Shown here: positions 5,945 through 8,319 of the stretch, piece by piece
Layout: each line of letters begins with the position of its first letter
How positions within the stretch are numbered: position 1 is the first letter of the stretch
NCBI GenBank assembly: GCA_021815835.1
Contig: JAKAZN010000055.1
Span: 1-8,319, forward strand
DNA length: 8,319 bases
DNA from: Pseudomonadota bacterium
Lineage (GTDB): Bacteria > Pseudomonadota > Alphaproteobacteria > Acetobacterales > Acetobacteraceae
Direction of reading: 5' to 3'
Position numbers and translations under genes: made by a program
Notes under the pieces: model-generated
What the model saw: the letters and a program-made list of their open reading frames with translations, nothing else
Databases searched by the model: none
What the model was told of the DNA's origin: nothing

Positions 5945-7033
5945 CTACCCGCCCCGCGCGAGCGGCTGCAATCCCTCCAGCAACAACCCCGCCAGCCGCC
6001 GCCATTCCGCCCCCGGATCGACCGCCGTCCCGCGCGGCGGATCGGCGATCAGCGTGGCCATCGCCGCGGCGAACGCGCCTGCCTCCGGCGCGCAAAGCCG
6101 CGCCAGATTTTCCCCGCCCAGTTGCTCCGGCAATCCGCCCACCGTCGTTGCCAGCACCGCGCGGCCCGCCGCCAGCGCCGCCGCCGCCACGCCGCTCTGG
6201 CTCGCTTCCGTGTAGGGCAGCAGCAGCGCGTCCGCCCAGCCGAGCACCGCGCCCACCTCGTCTTCCGCCACCCAGCGATTTTCCACCCGCACCCAGGGCA
6301 GCGCCGTGAGCGCGGCCAGCGCCGGGCTGTGCGGGCCGGTGCCGACCACGCGCAGCTCGAAAGCTACCCCTGGGGCCGCCGGCCCCAGAAGCGCGCAGGC
6401 AGCCGCCAGCAGATCCAATCCCTTGTACGGCAGCAACCGGCCGAAAAACAGCAGGCGCGCCGGGCCGCCATGCGTGAAGGCGGGCGCCGGCGCCGGCCCC
6501 GCGAAGGCCAGCGGCGGATGGAATCCGGCCAGAATCGGCCGCCCGTCCGCCAATCCTTGGGCGCGCAGCCCGGCGGCCACGTGCCCGCTCCAGGCCACCA
6601 GCGCATCGGCCCGCAGGCACAGCGCGCGCTGCAATCGCATCTGCAACGGATGCCCGTCCCCCGGATGGGGCGCGGCGTCGTGCACGATCACCGCGAACCT
6701 CACCCCCGCCCGCCGGAGCGCCGTCACCATCAGCAGATCGAGCGGCCCCGGCATCACGCAGACCGCCACATCCGGCGCCACCGCCCGCACCCGTCGCGCC
6801 AATGCCCGTGCCGCGAAGGGGATCGACAGGAACCGCGCGGCGAATCCCGCCAGCCCGTGATAGGTCGGCACCGGCAGGTCGTTGGCCGGCGCGTCCGCCC
6901 CGCGCAGCACCTCGGCGCCGGTCGCGAGCGACAGCACCGCCTCCGCCCCGCTTCCCCGGATCCCCGCCGCCAGGGATGCCGCCAAGCGCGGCGCGCTGCC
7001 GTGCCGGCCCCATTGCCAAACGAGGACCCTCAT
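5945..7033 (-). CDS. GT4-like glycosyltransferase (SQSG subtype)
   Basis: The product has 362 residues and a GT-B fold typical of GT4 retaining glycosyltransferases. These transfer a sugar from a nucleotide-sugar donor, usually at the cytoplasmic face of the inner membrane during polysaccharide or lipid-linked glycan assembly. The N-terminal half (1-185) is the acceptor domain, opening with MRVLVWQWGRHGSAPRLA and containing VIVHDAAPHPGDGHPL (116-130). The C-terminal half starts at LLFFGRLLPYKGLDLL (194-209), with RVVGTGP (228-234) and PYTEASQSGVAAAALAAG (273-290), then TTVGGLPEQL. The usual E-x7-E pair is incomplete: E276 is present, but the second position is Ala, as is common in the SQSG-type branch. 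The ATG at 7033 gives the family-like opening strand, although the binding site before it is weak. It lies 70 bp after the other glycosyltransferase. Donor and acceptor cannot be read from the sequence. Confidence 0.88.
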   Translation of the reverse strand: MRVLVWQWGRHGSAPRLAASLAAGIRGSGAEAVLSLATGAEVLRGADAPANDLPVPTYHGLAGFAARFLSIPFAARALARRVRAVAPDVAVCVMPGPLDLLMVTALRRAGVRFAVIVHDAAPHPGDGHPLQMRLQRALCLRADALVAWSGHVAAGLRAQGLADGRPILAGFHPPLAFAGPAPAPAFTHGGPARLLFFGRLLPYKGLDLLAAACALLGPAAPGVAFELRVVGTGPHSPALAALTALPWVRVENRWVAEDEVGAVLGWADALLLPYTEASQSGVAAAALAAGRAVLATTVGGLPEQLGGENLARLCAPEAGAFAAAMATLIADPPRGTAVDPGAEWRRLAGLLLEGLQPLARGG

Positions 7034-7103
7034 CGCCCGGCGACGCACCCGGCGCCGGCCGGCCAAACGCCCCGGATGCTGCCCCCCGCGCGCATCCCCA
7101 GGC

Positions 7104-8294
7104 TCAGGCCGCGTGCGGCAGGCGCAAAGCGGCAACCGCCGCGCGCAGCGCCGCGCCGTCCAGCCGCGCGCGAACGGCGCCCTGCGCGGCGGTGCCGAGC
7201 TGCGCGCGCAGCGCCGGATGATCCGCCAGCCGGCGCAACCAGGACGCCGCGTGATCCAGATCGGGTTCGGCCCAGACCGCGCCTGGCTGGTCGTACAGCC
7301 CGCGCGAATCCCGCGCGGGCACCAGGCGGTAGTGGATCAGGGCGGCGCTGCTGTCGTCCATGAACTCCATATTACCCGACCAGCCCGTGGCGACCACCGG
7401 TTTCCCGAGCAGCATCGCCTCGGCCGGCACCAGGCCGAACCCCTCGCTCCGATGCAGCGACAGCACGATATCGGCCGCGGCGGTGAGCGCATGCGATTCC
7501 GCGCCGGGCAAGGTCAGGGTCAGCAGCCGGATATTCGGGCTTTCCGCCGCCGCCGCGGCAATCCGCGCGAAATCCCGTGGCACATGATGCGGGTAGCCGA
7601 GCTTCAGCACCAGCAGCCGGTCCGCCCGGCTCCCGAACGCGGCCCGGAACGCGGCGATCGTGCCCAGCGGATTCTTCCGCTCCACGGACGACGCCAGGTT
7701 CAGCGAAGCCAGCACGATCACCGCATCCTCCGGCAGCCCGAACCCATTGCGCCCGATCGGCGCCGCCATCGGCGGGACCAGCCCGAGCGGCGGCGGGACG
7801 ATCCGGACCCGGCCCGGCAGCAGCGCCTCGGCGGCGGGGGCGGCGAAACGGGACGGCGTCCAGGCCTCGTGCACCAGCCGCGCGCCGGGGCGCCACGCGG
7901 CGGGCGCGGCCGGCAGTTCCCAGGCCCAGTTGCCGATGATCCGCCGTCCCTGCACCAGTTCGCGCGGCAGGCGGCGCAGCACCCAGGGCAGCAGCGGCGG
8001 ATTGACGTGCAGCACCAGCGGCATGGACGGCCGGATCGGCCCCGCCGCGATCACCGGCAGATCGGCCCGATGCGCCGGCAGCAGCGGGCCGATATCCACC
8101 GCCGCGCAGGGCACGCCCATGCGCCGCAGGCCGGCGAGCATCAGCCGCGCGGCCTCGCCGAGGCCCGAGGCGCGGGAAAGCTCGCCGGCGACGATCAGCC
8201 CCTCCGCCCCCGCCGGCGGGTGGGCTTCGGTGCGCGGCCCGATCAGCGCCACCGCGCCGGCCAGCAGCCGACGGCGCGGTTCGGCCGGAAGCAT
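7104..8294 (-). CDS. GT4-family glycosyltransferase, possibly extending beyond the window
   Basis: The product has at least 396 residues and is a GT-B fold retaining glycosyltransferase. The N-terminal part has a glycine-rich opening, IVAGELSRASGLGEAARLML (34-53), then HVNPP, IIGNWAWELPAAP (119-131) and HEAWTPSRFAA (142-152), a pattern seen in bacterial mannosyl/glycosyltransferases of polysaccharide clusters. The nucleotide-binding half has SSVERKNPLGTIAAFRAAF (202-220) and an intact E-x7-E (E284, E292) in LHRSEGFGLVPAEAMLLGKPVVAT. The product is probably cytoplasmic or loosely membrane-bound. The ATG at 8294 is the first start inside the window. However, the frame stays open to the edge (reading ...LHRVWR before it) and there is no strong binding site, so the true start may lie outside. 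It is upstream of and probably co-transcribed with the glycosyltransferase at 5945. Confidence 0.88.
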   Translation of the reverse strand: MLPAEPRRRLLAGAVALIGPRTEAHPPAGAEGLIVAGELSRASGLGEAARLMLAGLRRMGVPCAAVDIGPLLPAHRADLPVIAAGPIRPSMPLVLHVNPPLLPWVLRRLPRELVQGRRIIGNWAWELPAAPAAWRPGARLVHEAWTPSRFAAPAAEALLPGRVRIVPPPLGLVPPMAAPIGRNGFGLPEDAVIVLASLNLASSVERKNPLGTIAAFRAAFGSRADRLLVLKLGYPHHVPRDFARIAAAAAESPNIRLLTLTLPGAESHALTAAADIVLSLHRSEGFGLVPAEAMLLGKPVVATGWSGNMEFMDDSSAALIHYRLVPARDSRGLYDQPGAVWAEPDLDHAASWLRRLADHPALRAQLGTAAQGAVRARLDGAALRAAVAALRLPHAA

Positions 8295-8319
8295 CCGCCA
8301 GACGCGATGGAGAGGGGAG

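Noticed and set aside
7034..7135. N-terminal extension of the 5945-7033 glycosyltransferase by 34 residues
   Set aside because: The extension is Arg/Gly-rich and overlaps the end of the upstream gene in another frame, whereas the family-like opening strand begins at the ATG at 7033.
5465..7363. Plus-strand open frame of 632 codons opposite the glycosyltransferases and gene A
   Set aside because: It is Arg/Pro/Ala-rich with no recognisable motif, and it spans two unrelated genes and an intergenic region. It is a high-GC antisense shadow.
1..8319. CRISPR arrays, tRNA or rRNA genes, insertion sequences, integrase or att sites
   Set aside because: No regularly spaced repeats, no tRNA-like cloverleaf, no transposase-like frame and no long terminal repeats were seen. 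The cassette therefore has no visible mobilisation machinery of its own.

Overview
The window comes from a GC-rich bacterium. Hand-counted 60-base blocks run from about 62 to 78 % GC outside one low-GC patch. A complete minC-minD-minE operon, high G/C at third codon positions and the style of the glycosyltransferases suggest an alphaproteobacterium, plausibly Acetobacteraceae. The family-level placement is inference; nothing here proves it.

Layout. (1) Positions 1-255 hold a strong GC hairpin and the ribosome binding site of the first gene. (2) 256-756 (+) encodes an unrecognised 166-residue helical protein with an R-x4-H motif like that of HEPN-type proteins. A small probable gene at 632-907 (-) runs into it tail to tail, with 125 bp of antisense overlap. 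(3) 908-1160 is an intergenic stretch with weak promoter candidates in both directions. (4) 1161-3026 (+) is the division-site selection operon minC, minD, minE. minD follows minC by 28 bp and minE overlaps the minD stop by 4 bp (GTGA). (5) 3027-3137 is a convergent intergenic region with two inverted repeats and a ribosome binding site that leads only into a six-codon reading frame. (6) 3138-5733 (-) is a tightly coupled three-gene cassette, called A (144 aa), B (580 aa) and C (141 aa) in transcription order. Both junctions are 4-bp ATGA overlaps. B has four immunoglobulin-like beta-sandwich repeats, interrupted between repeats 2 and 3 by a module of about 190 residues whose DNA is near 52 % GC. 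(7) 5734-5944 is the leader of that cassette. (8) 5945-8294 (-) carries two GT4-type (GT-B fold) glycosyltransferases.

How the parts work together. MinCDE form the known oscillating inhibitor of FtsZ ring assembly: MinC is the inhibitor, MinD the membrane ATPase, MinE the topological factor. The two glycosyltransferases probably act in one polysaccharide (capsule, exopolysaccharide or LPS) pathway extending beyond the right edge. The A-B-C cassette is the least ordinary part. Its repeat scaffold with an inserted module of foreign composition, followed by a small coupled gene, resembles a polymorphic effector with a cognate immunity or chaperone protein. That function is a hypothesis: no catalytic motif was identified with confidence, and no secretion signal was seen.
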